The notes: generated by a model not told the origin, from the letters alone. A DNA stretch of 64,000 nucleotides from Photobacterium salinisoli (GCF_003614885.1 NZ_QZMS01000007.1:1-64000); one strand, 5' to 3'. Positions 29,092 through 40,335 are shown, counted from the first letter of the stretch. Program-made: numbers and translations.

Positions 29092-30267
29092 TTAGCTTAG
29101 CCAGCCCTTAAAGAGCAAGACGATATAGTCAATTAAACGGCTGAAAATGCTGCCTTCGTTGACGTCGTTCAGCGCCAGCAGCGGGTATTCCGCTACGTCT
29201 TCATCGCCCAGGCGGTAGTAGAGTTTACCGACCACATCACCTTTTTGAATCGGGGCTTTTAACTCTTTTTCCAGCACAAAGTTAGCTTTCAGATCTTTGG
29301 CTGATCCGCGAGGCAAGGTCACGAAAGTATCCTGATTGACCCCCAGAGACACTTCATCGTTGTCGCCCATCCAGACTTTTTCTGTGACGAAGGTTTCGTT
29401 CGCTTTGTGTGGCGAAACGGTTTCGAAGAAACGGAAACCGTAGTTCAGTAGCTTCTTGCTCTCCGCTTTACGGGCATTGGCGCTTTTGGTTCCCATGACA
29501 ACGGCAATCAGACGCATCTGACCTTCAGTGGCGGTACTGACCAGGCTGTAACCTGCGTTGTCGGTGTGGCCGGTTTTCAGGCCGTCGACATTCAGGCTTT
29601 TGTCCCACAGCAGGCTGTTCCGGTTAAACTGCTCGATACCGTTGTAACGGAAAGACTTTTCTTTGTAGATGGCAAATTCATCCGGCACATCACGGATCAG
29701 CCCCTGTGCCAATAAGGCCATATCATAAGGCGTAGTGTACAGTTTATCGTTGTCCAGGCCGTGAACGTTGGCGAAGTGGGTGGAATCCATGCCCAGCGAT
29801 TTTGCCCAGCCATTCATCAGATCAACGAACGAATCTTCAGAGCCGGCGACGTGTTCAGCCATGGCCACACAGGCATCATTGCCGGACTGGATAATAATGC
29901 CACGGTTGAGATCTGCGACTTTTACTTCGCTGCCAACTTCAATGAACATTTTTGACGAACCCGGGAAATTTTTTGCCCAGGCATTTTTGCTGATCACAAC
30001 AGTATCATCCATAGAGATGTTACCGCGTTTGATTTCCTGACCAATCACATAACTGGTCATCATTTTAGTCAGGCTTGCGGGTGGAATCTTATCGTACTCT
30101 TGTTGCCCGGCAAGAATCTTACCTGAGTGGTAATCCATCAGGACATAACCTTTAGCGGCTATCTGCGGGGCTTCTGGAACGACGGCGGGCGCCGCGGCCG
30201 CTGAAAGACTAGTCAGTAAAGCGGTTGAAACAGCGACAGAGCGAAAAAATGCAGCAGATTTATTCAT
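29092..30267 (-). CDS. dacA: D-alanyl-D-alanine carboxypeptidase (PBP5/6 type)
   Basis: A 391-aa low-molecular-weight penicillin-binding protein that trims pentapeptide side chains. A signal peptide covers about the first 27 residues. The active-site triad is SLTK (Ser65, Lys68), SGN in IQSGNDACVAMA, and KTG in DGLKTGHTDNAG. The C-terminal PBP5 beta domain and an amphipathic helix (FSRLIDYIVLLFKGWL) anchor it to the inner membrane. The ATG at 30267 begins the signal peptide. Confidence 0.96.
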   Translation of the reverse strand: MNKSAAFFRSVAVSTALLTSLSAAAAPAVVPEAPQIAAKGYVLMDYHSGKILAGQQEYDKIPPASLTKMMTSYVIGQEIKRGNISMDDTVVISKNAWAKNFPGSSKMFIEVGSEVKVADLNRGIIIQSGNDACVAMAEHVAGSEDSFVDLMNGWAKSLGMDSTHFANVHGLDNDKLYTTPYDMALLAQGLIRDVPDEFAIYKEKSFRYNGIEQFNRNSLLWDKSLNVDGLKTGHTDNAGYSLVSTATEGQMRLIAVVMGTKSANARKAESKKLLNYGFRFFETVSPHKANETFVTEKVWMGDNDEVSLGVNQDTFVTLPRGSAKDLKANFVLEKELKAPIQKGDVVGKLYYRLGDEDVAEYPLLALNDVNEGSIFSRLIDYIVLLFKGWLS

Positions 30268-30418
30268 GATATATGTTACTTGGGTTACGGATATCAAAAA
30301 ATTGGAACCACTATATCAGATTGAGCTTGTTTAAACAGTTCTCAACCAGAGGAATAGTGGTTCATTGAGGAATCTTGTGAAATTTTTACATTCATCTGTC
30401 AGACTTTGCCCTGACAAA

Positions 30419-31231
30419 TTAGTTCAATTCACGTTGTTCGGATACGACGAATGCTTCCGGAAATTGGGCCGCTCTGGCTTTGTTCCGCTGTACTTCCGCT
30501 TCCGCGGAGTCGAGATACGGACCCAGGCGAAGGCGATAGACAGCGGCAGAGCCGGCTTTTTTCACATCAACCCGGGTATGGAGCTCTGATTTGAGTTTCT
30601 GCGCCGCAAGCTGGGCTTTATTGAGATCACTGAAAGCTGCCAATTGCACAAAGAACCATTTGGGATTTGCACTTTGCCATTCGGCCGTGGATTCTGGTTT
30701 TGGCATCTGCAACAGCTCAATTTTGACCGGCGCGGTACCGTGACCAACCACATCCAGCTTGGTCGCTGCTGCCATGCTGAGATCTATGATGCGTCCTTCA
30801 TGGAACGGGCCGCGGTCATTGACCCGGACAATGGCACTTTTGCCATTATTTTTATTGGTCACTCTGACATAGCTGGGCAGCGGTAAGGTTTTATGCGCCG
30901 CAGTCATTGAATACATGTCATAAATTTCGCCGTTAGACGTTTTGTGGCCATGAAACTTCTTGCCGTACCAGGATGCCAGCCCTTCTTCGCTAAAAGACTG
31001 TTCGGCCGGCAAAATGGCGTAGGCCTGGCCTCTGAGTGTGTAATCTGAGTTACCGGCCAGGCTTTTAGGCTCGTACCTTGGCTGTGCATCTTCAATATGA
31101 TCCAGAGTCGGGGAGCTCTCTGGTGCGCGGTCATCTTTTATCTGATAGCGGTCTGATTGGGTGGTACTGCACCCTGCTACCAGCAGGGTGACACTGAGTG
31201 AAAAAGCGAGTGATTTGGACACTGTGTGCAT
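30419..31231 (-). CDS. rlpA: Septal ring lytic transglycosylase RlpA
   Basis: A 270-aa lipoprotein with a lipobox VAGC (Cys21). The double-psi beta-barrel RlpA domain has GLASWYGKKFHGHKTSNGE and the catalytic-region NDRGPFHEGRIIDLS. A C-terminal SPOR domain (about 190-265, FVQLAAFSDLNKAQLAAQKL) binds denuded glycan strands at the septum. It starts exactly at the rodA end (1-base overlap). The mrdA-rodA-rlpA-dacA order is that of E. coli. Confidence 0.95.
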   Translation of the reverse strand: MHTVSKSLAFSLSVTLLVAGCSTTQSDRYQIKDDRAPESSPTLDHIEDAQPRYEPKSLAGNSDYTLRGQAYAILPAEQSFSEEGLASWYGKKFHGHKTSNGEIYDMYSMTAAHKTLPLPSYVRVTNKNNGKSAIVRVNDRGPFHEGRIIDLSMAAATKLDVVGHGTAPVKIELLQMPKPESTAEWQSANPKWFFVQLAAFSDLNKAQLAAQKLKSELHTRVDVKKAGSAAVYRLRLGPYLDSAEAEVQRNKARAAQFPEAFVVSEQRELN

Positions 31232-32352
31232 CAGTTAGCCTTGGACAACATTTTTCTGTGAGTGTGGATAGACATCAGGATACCGAAGCCTGCCATCAGG
31301 GTAACCATGGAGGTACCGCCGTAGCTGACCAGGGGCAGTGGAACACCGACCACAGGTAATAAGCCACTGACCATGCCAATATTGACGAATACATAAACAA
31401 AAAAGCTCAGTACGATACTGCCTGCCATCATACGGCCAAAGGCGGTTTGCGCGCGGCTGGCCAGCAGCAGCCCGCGGCCGATAACGAATAAATACAGGGC
31501 CAGCAGGCCGATGACCCCGGACAATCCCCATTCCTCGGCAATGACGGCAAAAATAAAGTCGGTGTGGCGCTCAGGCAAAAATTCCAGTTGTGACTGAGTG
31601 CCGTGGAGCCAGCCCTTGCCGGTAATACCGCCTGAGCCAATGGCAATTTTGGACTGAATGATGTGATAACCCGCGCCGAGGGGATCGGACTCAGGGTTAA
31701 ACAGTGTCAACACCCGGGTGCGCTGGTAATCGTGCATCAGGAAGAACCAGAGCACCGGGATGAATGCCCCAATCAGCGCTCCGGCAACAAAAATTATCCG
31801 CCAGCTGATGCCGGACAGAAAAAGCACAAACACCCCGGATGCCGCGATCAGGATAGAGGTGCCCAAATCGGGTTGCTTGGCAATAAGAATGGTTGGCACG
31901 AAAATCATCAGGGTGGCAATGATGATGTTCTTCAGGCTCGGTGGCAGCGGGTGGTTCCCGATGAAACGGGCGACCATCAAGGGGACAGCCAGCTTAATCA
32001 ATTCAGAGGGCTGGAAACGGACGACCCCCAGATCCAGCCAGCGTTGGGCGCCCTTGGAGATTTCGCCCACCAGCAGTACCCCCACCAGCAGCAGCAAACC
32101 AACACCAAACAGATATGGAGCCCAGGCCTCGTAGTGGCGAGGGGCAATCTGGGCAAGGATAAACATCACCGCCAGAGACAACAGCATACGGACGGCCTGA
32201 CGCTCCATCATGTCCAGGTTCTGGCCGCTGGCACTGTACATGACGACCAGAGCAAAACCCATCAGCGTTAGGATCCCCAGTAATAAAGGCACATCTATAT
32301 GCAGGCGATCACTCAAAGTGGCTTTGCTGCCTGCCGCAGCCATGATACTCAT
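31231..32352 (-). CDS. rodA: Rod-shape peptidoglycan glycosyltransferase RodA
   Basis: A 373-aa SEDS-family membrane polymerase (also mrdB) that builds glycan strands with PBP2 during cell elongation. About ten transmembrane helices are visible. The GARRW-like GAQRWLDLG and [10 protein letters not shown] blocks, the catalytic Asp region [16 protein letters not shown] and the C-terminal [11 protein letters not shown] are the SEDS signatures. It overlaps mrdA in an ATGA junction, so it is translationally coupled. An internal ATG three codons in is an alternative start. Confidence 0.96.
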   Translation of the reverse strand: MSIMAAAGSKATLSDRLHIDVPLLLGILTLMGFALVVMYSASGQNLDMMERQAVRMLLSLAVMFILAQIAPRHYEAWAPYLFGVGLLLLVGVLLVGEISKGAQRWLDLGVVRFQPSELIKLAVPLMVARFIGNHPLPPSLKNIIIATLMIFVPTILIAKQPDLGTSILIAASGVFVLFLSGISWRIIFVAGALIGAFIPVLWFFLMHDYQRTRVLTLFNPESDPLGAGYHIIQSKIAIGSGGITGKGWLHGTQSQLEFLPERHTDFIFAVIAEEWGLSGVIGLLALYLFVIGRGLLLASRAQTAFGRMMAGSIVLSFFVYVFVNIGMVSGLLPVVGVPLPLVSYGGTSMVTLMAGFGILMSIHTHRKMLSKAN

Positions 32353-34286
32353 TGCGAAACCTCAGCCAATGTCGATTTATCTTTGTCATCGTGTTTGAGC
32401 AACATATGGTCGAAAATCTGCCTTGCGACCGGGCCACCATTGCTGGAACCGCCGCCGGCATTTTCAAGCACCATTGCTACTACGTACTCAGGGTGTTCAA
32501 AGGGTGCAAAGGCCGTGAACAGTGCGTGGTCTCGCAAATGTTCTTCCAGCTCTTCGGCGTTATATTCTTCATCCTCGGCCAGGCCGAAAACCTGGGCTGA
32601 ACCGGATTTGCCGCCAGCCTTGTACTCTGCGCCATAGAAAGCGCGTCTTGCCGTGCCGCGGGTGCCATGCAGTACCCGGTACATGCCGTCTTTGGCGACC
32701 TGCCAGTATTTCGGATCGACGCCCGTAATGGGGGGGAAGACGTCATATTTGGCCGGCGTCTCACCATCGGCATCCATAATGCTTTTCAGCAAATGCGGCG
32801 CCCGGACAACACCATCATTGACCAGCACTGTGGTCGCCTTGGCTATCTGCAGTGGCGTCGATGTCCAGTAACCTTGTCCGATCCCGACAGGAATAGTATC
32901 ACCCTGATACCAGGGCTGGCGGAAACGGGCCTGTTTCCATTCGCGGGTTGGCATGTTGGCTTTGCTCTCTTCCGCAATATCAATGCCGGTATATTCACCG
33001 TAACCAAACTTGCTCATCCAAGAAGACAGCCTGTCTATCCCCATGTCATAGGCAATCTGGTAGAAAAAGGTATCGACTGACTCTTCAATGGCTTTGTGGA
33101 TACTGACTTTACCGTGTCCCCAACGCAGCCAGTCACGGAATGGCCGGCTGTTAGTGTTAGGGATTTTCCAGTAACCGGGATCGTTGCGTGTCGTTCGTGT
33201 TGTGATAACGCCCTCGGCTAATGCCGCCACTGCAATCGCGGGTTTGACGGTGGAAGCCGGCGGGTAGATACCCAAGGTAACCCGGTTTACCAGTGGCCTG
33301 TCTTTGTCATTGAGTAATTCACTGTACTGTTTCGAGGAAATACCATGTACAAACAGGTTCGGATCATAACTTGGGCTGGACACCATCGCGAGCACGGAGG
33401 AATCTTTCGGATCCAGCACCACCACAGAACCCCGTTTAACCTTGGTATATTCCTCACCGGTTTCCGGATCGGTTCTCTTTTCGGTTAGCAACTCTTTGAC
33501 ATACAGCTGCAAGCCAATATCCAGATTCAGGCGCAGATCTTTGCCGGGTACAGGCGGCACATATTTCAGCGTGCGGATAATACGGCCGCGGCTGTTGACT
33601 TCGACTTCCTGGTAGCCTGAGGTGCCGTGCAGCAAGTCTTCATAATATTTTTCAATGCCCAGCTTACCGATATCCCGGGTTGCTTTGTAGTTGTTAAGAC
33701 GATCTTCCCTGTCCAGCATTTCTAAGTCCCTGTCATTGATTTTTGCCACATAACCAAGGACATGGGTGAGTGCATCACCGTAAGGGTAGTAACGTTTCAG
33801 GTAGGCTTTGACCTCAACACCCGGAAAGCGGTGCTGATTAACGGAGAAAAGAGCGACTTCTTTCTCAGTCAGCTGGTTACGCAGGGGGACAGAGTTAAAG
33901 CGCCGGGTACGGCGACGTTCTTTGTCAAAGCGCTCAATCTCTTCCTCTGTGATCCCCAGCAGCGATTTCAGACGGGTAAATGTATCATCCAGATCCGGAA
34001 CTTTCTCTGTGACCACTTCCAGCGAATACACTGGCCTGTTTTCGGCCAGTAATACCCCGTTACGATCGTAAATCATGCCGCGGTTAGGTGAGACAGGGAC
34101 GATTTTGATACGGTTGTCATTGGAGCGGGTCTGATAATCTTCAAACTCACGGACCTGGATGTGATACAGATTAGCAATCAGCACGCCAATCAAGGCAAAG
34201 ATGCCGATAAAGGAAAAGACCGCTCGTCTGAAAAACAGAGACGATTCGGCCTGATGATCCCGGATCTGAAGTCGCTTTCTGCGCAT
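32349..34286 (-). CDS. mrdA: Penicillin-binding protein 2 (peptidoglycan transpeptidase)
   Basis: A 645-aa class B PBP that cross-links side-wall peptidoglycan in the Rod complex. One N-terminal transmembrane helix (about 22-44), a pedestal domain, and the transpeptidase domain with PPASTVKPA (SxxK), [14 protein letters not shown] (SxN region) and KSGSAQ (KSG triad) motifs are intact. Length is close to E. coli PBP2 (633). It follows rlmH by 5 bases and precedes rodA. Confidence 0.97.
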   Translation of the reverse strand: MRRKRLQIRDHQAESSLFFRRAVFSFIGIFALIGVLIANLYHIQVREFEDYQTRSNDNRIKIVPVSPNRGMIYDRNGVLLAENRPVYSLEVVTEKVPDLDDTFTRLKSLLGITEEEIERFDKERRRTRRFNSVPLRNQLTEKEVALFSVNQHRFPGVEVKAYLKRYYPYGDALTHVLGYVAKINDRDLEMLDREDRLNNYKATRDIGKLGIEKYYEDLLHGTSGYQEVEVNSRGRIIRTLKYVPPVPGKDLRLNLDIGLQLYVKELLTEKRTDPETGEEYTKVKRGSVVVLDPKDSSVLAMVSSPSYDPNLFVHGISSKQYSELLNDKDRPLVNRVTLGIYPPASTVKPAIAVAALAEGVITTRTTRNDPGYWKIPNTNSRPFRDWLRWGHGKVSIHKAIEESVDTFFYQIAYDMGIDRLSSWMSKFGYGEYTGIDIAEESKANMPTREWKQARFRQPWYQGDTIPVGIGQGYWTSTPLQIAKATTVLVNDGVVRAPHLLKSIMDADGETPAKYDVFPPITGVDPKYWQVAKDGMYRVLHGTRGTARRAFYGAEYKAGGKSGSAQVFGLAEDEEYNAEELEEHLRDHALFTAFAPFEHPEYVVAMVLENAGGGSSNGGPVARQIFDHMLLKHDDKDKSTLAEVSQ

Positions 34287-34291
34287 GCCAT

Positions 34292-34762
34292 CTATTCCCT
34301 GTGATATGGGTGGTTGGCTGTAATGCTCCAGGCCCGGTAAAGGCTTTCGGCCATCACAATACGCACCAGCGGATGTGGCAGCGTTAACGGAGACAGGGAC
34401 CAGCTTTGTTCTGCGGCGGCTTTACAGGCCGGCGCCAGACCTTCGGGTCCGCCAATCAGTATAGACACATCCCTGCCGTCCAGTTTCCAGCTTTCCAGCT
34501 GATCGGCCAGTTGTTCAGTGTCCCAGCGTTTGCCTGGAATATCTAAGGTGACAATACGGTTGCCTTTGGCAACGGCAGCCAGCATGGCTTCGCCTTCTTT
34601 TTGCAGAATGCGCGTGATATCAGCGTTTTTACCCCGTTTACCCGCTGTAATTTCAATCAGTTCCAGCGGCATATCTTTAGGAAAACGGCGGCGGTATTCT
34701 TCAAAGCCGGTTTCTACCCATTTAGGCATTTTTGTGCCGACCGCAATCAGTTGCAACTTCAT
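34292..34762 (-). CDS. rlmH: 23S rRNA pseudouridine(1915)-N3-methyltransferase
   Basis: A 156-aa SPOUT methyltransferase that modifies helix 69 of 23S r[42 protein letters not shown] and [23 protein letters not shown] form the knotted SAM site. Length is that of E. coli RlmH (155). It lies between rsfS and mrdA in one run of closely spaced minus-strand genes. Confidence 0.97.
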   Translation of the reverse strand: MKLQLIAVGTKMPKWVETGFEEYRRRFPKDMPLELIEITAGKRGKNADITRILQKEGEAMLAAVAKGNRIVTLDIPGKRWDTEQLADQLESWKLDGRDVSILIGGPEGLAPACKAAAEQSWSLSPLTLPHPLVRIVMAESLYRAWSITANHPYHRE

Positions 34763-34769
34763 CCGTCAG

Positions 34770-35087
34770 TTAGCCCCAAAGCTTCTCCAGTTGGTATAGC
34801 TGACGCGCATCTTCTTGCATGATGTGCAGCATGACGCTTCCCAAATCAACCACGACCCACTCAGCATCTTCTTCACCGCTGATGCCAAACGGCGGGAAGT
34901 CTATCTGTTTGGAGGCTGTGTTGACATTGTCTGCAATCGAAGCGACGTGGCGATTGGAAGTACCGGTACATACGACCATGAAATCAGTAATGCTGGATTT
35001 GCCGCGAACATCCAGAGTAACTATGTCCAGAGCTTTCATGTCATCAATTTTGTCTATGACGAAATCGTGTAGTTCTTGTAGCTGCAA
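34770..35087 (-). CDS. rsfS: Ribosomal silencing factor RsfS
   Basis: A 105-aa protein that binds L14 of the large subunit and blocks subunit joining in stationary phase. [20 protein letters not shown] and [29 protein letters not shown] match E. coli RsfS (105 aa). I chose a TTG start at 35087: GAGGGAG lies 5 bases before it and it gives the E. coli length. An ATG at 35111 in frame would add eight residues but its only purine-rich stretch abuts the ATG. The rsfS-rlmH-mrdA-rodA order is conserved. Confidence 0.93.
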   Translation of the reverse strand: MQLQELHDFVIDKIDDMKALDIVTLDVRGKSSITDFMVVCTGTSNRHVASIADNVNTASKQIDFPPFGISGEEDAEWVVVDLGSVMLHIMQEDARQLYQLEKLWG

Positions 35088-35259
35088 AGGGGTCTCCCTC
35101 AATTCAGTCATCTCTTGTTATTAGAGTCAGGTGAGCCGATCGGGTTCACATTTTAACCCTGGAGTATATCATGCTCAATTCCGGCTGACGCTGGAGTGGT
35201 GCAGTGATGTACAGATTTTTTGAGCATCAGCCAGTTTTAACAATAATTTGCCTGCGGTG

Positions 35260-36291
35260 TCAGTGCGGCAGCAAAGGTAAGCCCTTACTTAGCCCGCACA
35301 TCATGGCGCATAATGTGCTTAAACCGGGCCAGACACTGGTGTCGTAGTCAGTTTTTGCCTGGCGTTCAAGCTGGCTCAGTTGCTGGATAGCCTTTAACAG
35401 GGTAGGTAATGGCAAACGGTGCAAGGCGCCCACATAGAGTTCACGCCGGTTTTGCCAGACCCGAAAATTTTCGAGAATCCGGTTGAGGGGGATTCCCTGC
35501 TTTCCCATTTCCTGCATACGGTATAGCTGCGTCAATTCACGTTGTAATGTGCGCAGAACAATAATGGCTTCAACGCCTTCGGCTTCGAGCTGGCGCACAA
35601 TGCGTTGACTGCGTTTTGCCTGGCCGGCCAGTAAGGCATCGAGCAGCTGAAAAGGGGTGTAGTGATTATGGCGGCTGAGCGCCTCCTGAATGCGGGGCAC
35701 GGTCAGGGTACCGTCAGGATAAATCAAGGTAAGTTTGTGCAGGCTCTGTGCCAGAGCCAGCAGGTTACCTTCATGCCACTGTGCCAGTATCTGTATGCTT
35801 TCCGCATCGGCGCTCAGCCCCAGTTGCTGACAACGCTGCTGGATGAAGCGGGGGAGCTGGCGGGCGTCAGGCGTATTGCAGGGCACATATACACCCTGCG
35901 CGGTGAGCGCTTTAAACCAGGCGCTGCTTTCTTGTTTTTTATTGAGGCGCGGACCCTGCACCAGCAGCAGGATATCCGGGTGCAAGGCTTCAATCACCGT
36001 TTGCAGTGATTTGGTCTGAGCCGCAGTGATACCGCTGTCCGGCATGGTCAGTTCAATGATCTGGCGCGAAGAGAACAGACTCAGAGCCTGACAGTTATCC
36101 AGTACTTCGTTCCAGTCCAGCTGGTTATCTATGTTGTAGCTGTGGCGCTCGAGAAAGCCAGCGTCTCTGGCCTGCTGCCGCACGCGATCAGCCGTTTCTT
36201 GGAGCAGCAAAGGTTCGTTGCCGGCAAGCAGGTAAGCGGAGGCTATCCCTTGTTTTAACCGCTCAGCCAGTTGTTCAGGGTAGATCCTCAT
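35260..36291 (-). CDS. holA: DNA polymerase III delta subunit
   Basis: A 343-aa clamp-loader subunit that opens the beta clamp. YLLAGNEPLLLQETADRVRQ and SLFSSRQIIEL near the N-terminus, and the AAA+-like fold with a C-terminal collar domain, match HolA (E. coli 343 aa). Its start overlaps the lptE stop by four bases (ATGA), so it is coupled to lptE. The leuS-lptE-holA order is that of E. coli. Confidence 0.95.
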   Translation of the reverse strand: MRIYPEQLAERLKQGIASAYLLAGNEPLLLQETADRVRQQARDAGFLERHSYNIDNQLDWNEVLDNCQALSLFSSRQIIELTMPDSGITAAQTKSLQTVIEALHPDILLLVQGPRLNKKQESSAWFKALTAQGVYVPCNTPDARQLPRFIQQRCQQLGLSADAESIQILAQWHEGNLLALAQSLHKLTLIYPDGTLTVPRIQEALSRHNHYTPFQLLDALLAGQAKRSQRIVRQLEAEGVEAIIVLRTLQRELTQLYRMQEMGKQGIPLNRILENFRVWQNRRELYVGALHRLPLPTLLKAIQQLSQLERQAKTDYDTSVWPGLSTLCAMMCGLSKGLPLLPH

Positions 36292-36935
36292 TGCGCCGTG
36301 CTGTCCATGGTGTTGAACATCTGATCTGCAGCCTGTTTATCGGCATCGGTTTCTGTCTCAATCGTGGTGACACTGGTGTTGGCGTCGCTGGCAGGTTGTC
36401 CTGCTTCGTCAGCGTCTGACTGATTCAGGTCGGCGGTCAGCCGGGCCAGCTGGCGCATAATCTGGCGTGAGGCCTGCTGGCGCATCTCATCTTGTAACAT
36501 ATCGCGTTCCACCGACTTCGCCAGTGCGGTTAACGGGTTATCCAGAAAACTGCGATTCACTTTCGTGGTAAAGCGCTTGGCTCCTTTTTCAGGCACCACC
36601 ACCTGATAGCTGACGGTATAGGTCAGTTCGTACTCGGCGGCCCGGCTGTTCTGGTACAGCGACAAGGTGCGCTCCCCCAGAGACTCGCTGAGCAGGTGCA
36701 GATTGGGCACCTGAGACGATGGCGGAACGGCTTCAATGCCATGCAGTTTGAACTGGGATTTCACCATACGGGTCAGCGGTCCGTATTTATCAAAGCTGGT
36801 CAGGGACAGGCGGGCAATATCGTCTGGCAGCATGTAGTTACCGCGTAAATGGAAACCGCATGATGCAGTGGCCAGTGCCAGTACGGCGACAAAGACCAGA
36901 CGGAAACGGGACAGTAGGGATGACGCTGCGCTCAC
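36288..36935 (-). CDS. lptE: LPS-assembly lipoprotein LptE
   Basis: A 215-aa outer-membrane lipoprotein that plugs LptD and delivers LPS to the cell surface. The lipobox ATASC puts the lipidated Cys at 26, followed by GFHLRGNY as in the family. After the LptE domain ends near residue 165, a polar, acidic tail of about 45 residues rich in D, E, T and A extends the protein beyond the usual shape (E. coli is 193 aa). Coupled to holA downstream. Confidence 0.95.
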   Translation of the reverse strand: MSAASSLLSRFRLVFVAVLALATASCGFHLRGNYMLPDDIARLSLTSFDKYGPLTRMVKSQFKLHGIEAVPPSSQVPNLHLLSESLGERTLSLYQNSRAAEYELTYTVSYQVVVPEKGAKRFTTKVNRSFLDNPLTALAKSVERDMLQDEMRQQASRQIMRQLARLTADLNQSDADEAGQPASDANTSVTTIETETDADKQAADQMFNTMDSTAQ

Positions 36936-36975
36936 CGTGTCTACTCCTTAGTAACAAATTCGAGAGTGAAAGAGA

Positions 36976-37004
36976 AAACGCCTTCCCACTGGGAAGGCGT
37001 TGTT
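36976..37004 (-). terminator. Terminator or attenuator between leuS and lptE
   Basis: AACGCCTTCCC/GGGAAGGCGTT hairpin; on the minus strand it is followed by TTTTCTCTTTC. It lies just after leuS, so transcription into lptE-holA may be reduced or needs its own promoter. Confidence 0.75.
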
Positions 37005-37014
37005 GGTATGCCTG

Positions 37015-39591
37015 TTAGTTGGCAACAATGTTCAGCAGCTTGCCCGGTACGTAAATCACCTTACGAATGGTCTTGTCGTCGGTGAATTTCGTGACGTTCT
37101 CGTCTGACATTGCCAGCGCTTCAACCTGATCTTTGCCGGCATCTGCCGCAACAGTCAGTTTGGCGCGTAGCTTGCCGTTCACCTGAACGATGATGAGCTT
37201 CTCATCTTCCACCATAGCGCTGTCATCGGCAACCGGCCAGTCAGCATGATCAACCTTAGACTCACCCAGTGCATTCCACAGTTCGAAGCAGATATGCGGG
37301 GTGATTGGGTACAGCATACGAACCACGGCTTTGAGGGCTTCGTCCAGCAGGGCGCGATCCTGGGCGCTGTCTTGCGGCGCTTTACCCAGCTTGTTCATCA
37401 GTTCCATGATAGCGGCGATAGCTGTGTTGAACGTCTGACGACGGCCAATATCATCGCTGACTTTGGCAATGGTTTTGTGCACATCACGACGCAGGGCTTT
37501 CTGATCGGCGTTCAGTGCTGAAGCATCCAGTGCTTCGACCGCACCTTTGGCGGTATGTTCAAAGACCAGTTTCCAGACACGTTTCAGGAAGCGGTTAGCT
37601 CCTTCCACACCAGACTCCTGCCATTCCAGCGTCATATCGGCCGGGGAAGCGAACATCATGAACAGACGCACGGTATCCGCGCCGTACTTATCAACCATTT
37701 CCTGCGGATCGATACCGTTGTTTTTCGACTTCGACATCTTGGTCATGCCGGAGTGCACCAGCTCGTTACCTTGCTCGTCAGTGGCTTTGGTAATACGGCC
37801 TTTCTCGTCGCGCTCCAGCGTCACCTCTGTTGGCGATACCCAGACTTTGGCGCCTTTGTCACTGGTGTAATAGAAGGCATCTGCCAGCACCATACCCTGA
37901 CACAACAGCTGTTTGAACGGCTCGTCACTGGTCACCATACCGCTGTCGCGCAGCAGTTTGTGGAAGAAACGAGAGTAGAGCAGGTGCATACAGGCGTGTT
38001 CAATACCGCCGATGTACTGGTCAACCGGGAGCCAATAGTTGGCGGCATCAGAGTCCAGCATTTCGTCAGCTTGCGGTGAACAGTAACGCGCGTAATACCA
38101 GGACGATTCCATAAAGGTGTCGAAGGTATCGGTTTCACGCAGTGCCGGTTCACCGTTGAAGGTGGTTTCTGCCCAGCTCTTGTCCGCTTTTATCGGGCTG
38201 GTCACGCCGTCCATGACCACATCTTCCGGCAGGATTACCGGCAGTTGATCGGCCGGCACCGGATGCACTTCGCCATCTTCTGTGGTGACCATAGGGATAG
38301 GTGCGCCCCAGTAGCGCTGACGGGAAACGCCCCAGTCGCGCAGGCGGAAATTCACGGTTTTCTTGCCTTTGCCTTCCGCTTCCAGCTTGGCGGCGATTGC
38401 ATCGAAAGCCGCCTGGAAATCCAGACCGTCGAACTCGCCAGAGTCGAACAAGACGCCTTTTTCGGTGTAAGCCGCGTCGCTGATATCCAGCTCGCTGCCG
38501 TCGGCAGGCTTGATGACAGGTACGATGTCCAGACCGTACTTGGTGGCGAATTCAAAGTCGCGCTGATCATGGGCAGGGACCGCCATCACGGCGCCTGTGC
38601 CATAGTCCATCAGGACAAAGTTCGCGACGTAAACCGGTACACGGCGGCCATTGAGCGGATGAATGGCATACAGGCCCGTGGCCATGCCTTTCTTTTCCAT
38701 GGTAGCCAGTTCGGCTTCGGCTACTTTGGTGTTCTTGCATTCTTCGATGAAGGCAGCCAGCGCGGGATTGTTCTGAGCGGCCAGGTCAGCCAGAGGATGA
38801 CCGGCAGCGATACCGACGTAAGTTACACCCATCAGGGTGTCAGGGCGTGTGGTATAGACTTCCAGCGGCGTGTTCTGGCCTTCAACGGCGAAAGACAGTT
38901 CAACACCTTCTGAGCGGCCAATCCAGTTGCGCTGCATGGTTTTTACCATCTCAGGCCAGCCTTCCAGATTGTCCAGATCGTCCAGCAGTTCCTGGGCGTA
39001 GGCCGTAATCTTAATGAACCACTGCGGAATTTCTTTTTGCTCGACTGGCGTATCACAGCGCCAGCAGCAGCCGTCTTCAACCTGCTCATTGGCCAGTACT
39101 GTCTGGTCATTCGGGCACCAGTTGACGGAAGAGGTTTTCTTATAGACCAGGCCTTTGTTGTACAGCTTGGTAAAGAACTCCTGCTCCCAGCGGTAGTATT
39201 CCGGTGTACAGGTTGCAAACTCACGGTTCCAGTCGTAACCAAAGCCCAGTAATTTCAGCTGGTTCTTCATGTAGTCGATGTTTTCGTAAGTCCACGGCGC
39301 AGGCGCGGTGTTGTTCTTCACCGCCGCATTTTCTGCCGGCAGACCGAATGCATCCCAGCCAATTGGCTGCATCACATTCTTGCCTTGCAGGCGCTGATAG
39401 CGGGAAATCACATCACCGATAGTGTAGTTACGCACGTGGCCCATGTGCAGACGTCCACTTGGGTACGGGAACATGGAGAGACAGTAGAATTTTTCTTTAT
39501 TAGGGTCTTCACTTACAACAAAGGTTTGGTTGTTGTCCCAATGTGCTTGAACTTTAGGTTCAATGTCCTGTGGACGGTATTGTTCTTGCAT
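37015..39591 (-). CDS. leuS: Leucyl-tRNA synthetase
   Basis: An 858-aa class I synthetase. The HIGH motif appears as HMGH in [15 protein letters not shown] (about 42-56), and the KMSKS loop is intact in [11 protein letters not shown]. The CP1 editing domain has [14 protein letters not shown] zinc-type CPNDQT...CCWRC region is present. Length matches E. coli LeuRS (860). It is followed by a terminator. It is divergent from ybeL by 214 bases. It charges the nine tRNA-Leu genes of the array further right. Confidence 0.98.
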   Translation of the reverse strand: MQEQYRPQDIEPKVQAHWDNNQTFVVSEDPNKEKFYCLSMFPYPSGRLHMGHVRNYTIGDVISRYQRLQGKNVMQPIGWDAFGLPAENAAVKNNTAPAPWTYENIDYMKNQLKLLGFGYDWNREFATCTPEYYRWEQEFFTKLYNKGLVYKKTSSVNWCPNDQTVLANEQVEDGCCWRCDTPVEQKEIPQWFIKITAYAQELLDDLDNLEGWPEMVKTMQRNWIGRSEGVELSFAVEGQNTPLEVYTTRPDTLMGVTYVGIAAGHPLADLAAQNNPALAAFIEECKNTKVAEAELATMEKKGMATGLYAIHPLNGRRVPVYVANFVLMDYGTGAVMAVPAHDQRDFEFATKYGLDIVPVIKPADGSELDISDAAYTEKGVLFDSGEFDGLDFQAAFDAIAAKLEAEGKGKKTVNFRLRDWGVSRQRYWGAPIPMVTTEDGEVHPVPADQLPVILPEDVVMDGVTSPIKADKSWAETTFNGEPALRETDTFDTFMESSWYYARYCSPQADEMLDSDAANYWLPVDQYIGGIEHACMHLLYSRFFHKLLRDSGMVTSDEPFKQLLCQGMVLADAFYYTSDKGAKVWVSPTEVTLERDEKGRITKATDEQGNELVHSGMTKMSKSKNNGIDPQEMVDKYGADTVRLFMMFASPADMTLEWQESGVEGANRFLKRVWKLVFEHTAKGAVEALDASALNADQKALRRDVHKTIAKVSDDIGRRQTFNTAIAAIMELMNKLGKAPQDSAQDRALLDEALKAVVRMLYPITPHICFELWNALGESKVDHADWPVADDSAMVEDEKLIIVQVNGKLRAKLTVAADAGKDQVEALAMSDENVTKFTDDKTIRKVIYVPGKLLNIVAN

Positions 39592-39805
39592 CGATGACTT
39601 CCGGAATCGTTGTGAGTTAATACAAACACAGTCAAAATAATCGACATAGAATAACTAAAGGTAAAGGTAGCAACAATAGCTGAGGCCGAATAGGCCGGTT
39701 ATTATCATCATTCAGCCACGGATTGCCCGTGCCGGGCAGGTTACTGACTCAGAGGTATGTGTCAGAGTGCTTATGTCCGGCGGATTAAGCTCAGGAGAAA
39801 CTCAC

Positions 39806-40288
39806 ATGGCCAAAGAAAAAGATGCGTATGAATCTATGTTGGAAGAGATCACCGAAGCTCTCAAACATAGCCCAGATGAACTCAAACACTGGATTGATAC
39901 CAGTGAAAAGTATCGCACTGCGGCCAGTGACATGACCAAAGATGAACTGGCGCTGATTCGTGCGTATTTCAAACGGGATCTGAAAGAGTTCGGGCAAAAC
40001 GTACAGGAAAGCCCGACACCTTTCTCTGAAAGTCCGTTTTACAAGCTGGTGGCTGAGACGATTTGGGAGGGACTGGCTGAGGTGACCGATAAAACGCAGC
40101 TGGAATGGCTGGAGGTGATGGATGACATCAAGCATCAGGGCATCTATAAAGCCGGTGAGGTAGTTGGCCTGGGTAACCTGGTCTGCGAGCAGTGCGGACA
40201 CCATCAGCAGTATACGCATGTCCGTACGATTGAACCCTGCACTAAGTGTGGGCACACCCAGTTCACCCGTCAGCCTCTGGCGCCGTAA
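39806..40288 (+). CDS. ybeL: Zinc ribbon-containing protein YbeL (DUF1451)
   Basis: A 160-aa cytoplasmic protein. The N-terminal part is helical and charged; the C-terminus has a zinc ribbon with two CxxC knuckles (CEQCG and CTKCG) about 24 residues apart. Length equals E. coli YbeL. The ATG at 39806 has CAGGAG 8 bases upstream; an in-frame start 39 bases further upstream is less likely. Function unknown. It sits between leuS and lnt and converges on lnt. Confidence 0.9.
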   Translation: MAKEKDAYESMLEEITEALKHSPDELKHWIDTSEKYRTAASDMTKDELALIRAYFKRDLKEFGQNVQESPTPFSESPFYKLVAETIWEGLAEVTDKTQLEWLEVMDDIKHQGIYKAGEVVGLGNLVCEQCGHHQQYTHVRTIEPCTKCGHTQFTRQPLAP

Positions 40289-40307
40289 AACAGCGGCTGC
40301 TGAAAAA

Positions 40308-40335
40308 GCGACAGGGAGCTTGCTGCTCCCTGTCT
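40308..40335 (-). terminator. Rho-independent terminator after lnt
   Basis: GACAGGGAGC/GCTCCCTGTC hairpin; on the minus strand it is followed by GCTTTTTC. It would end the ybeZ-ybeY-corC-lnt transcript. The plus side has no clear T-run for ybeL. Confidence 0.78.
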
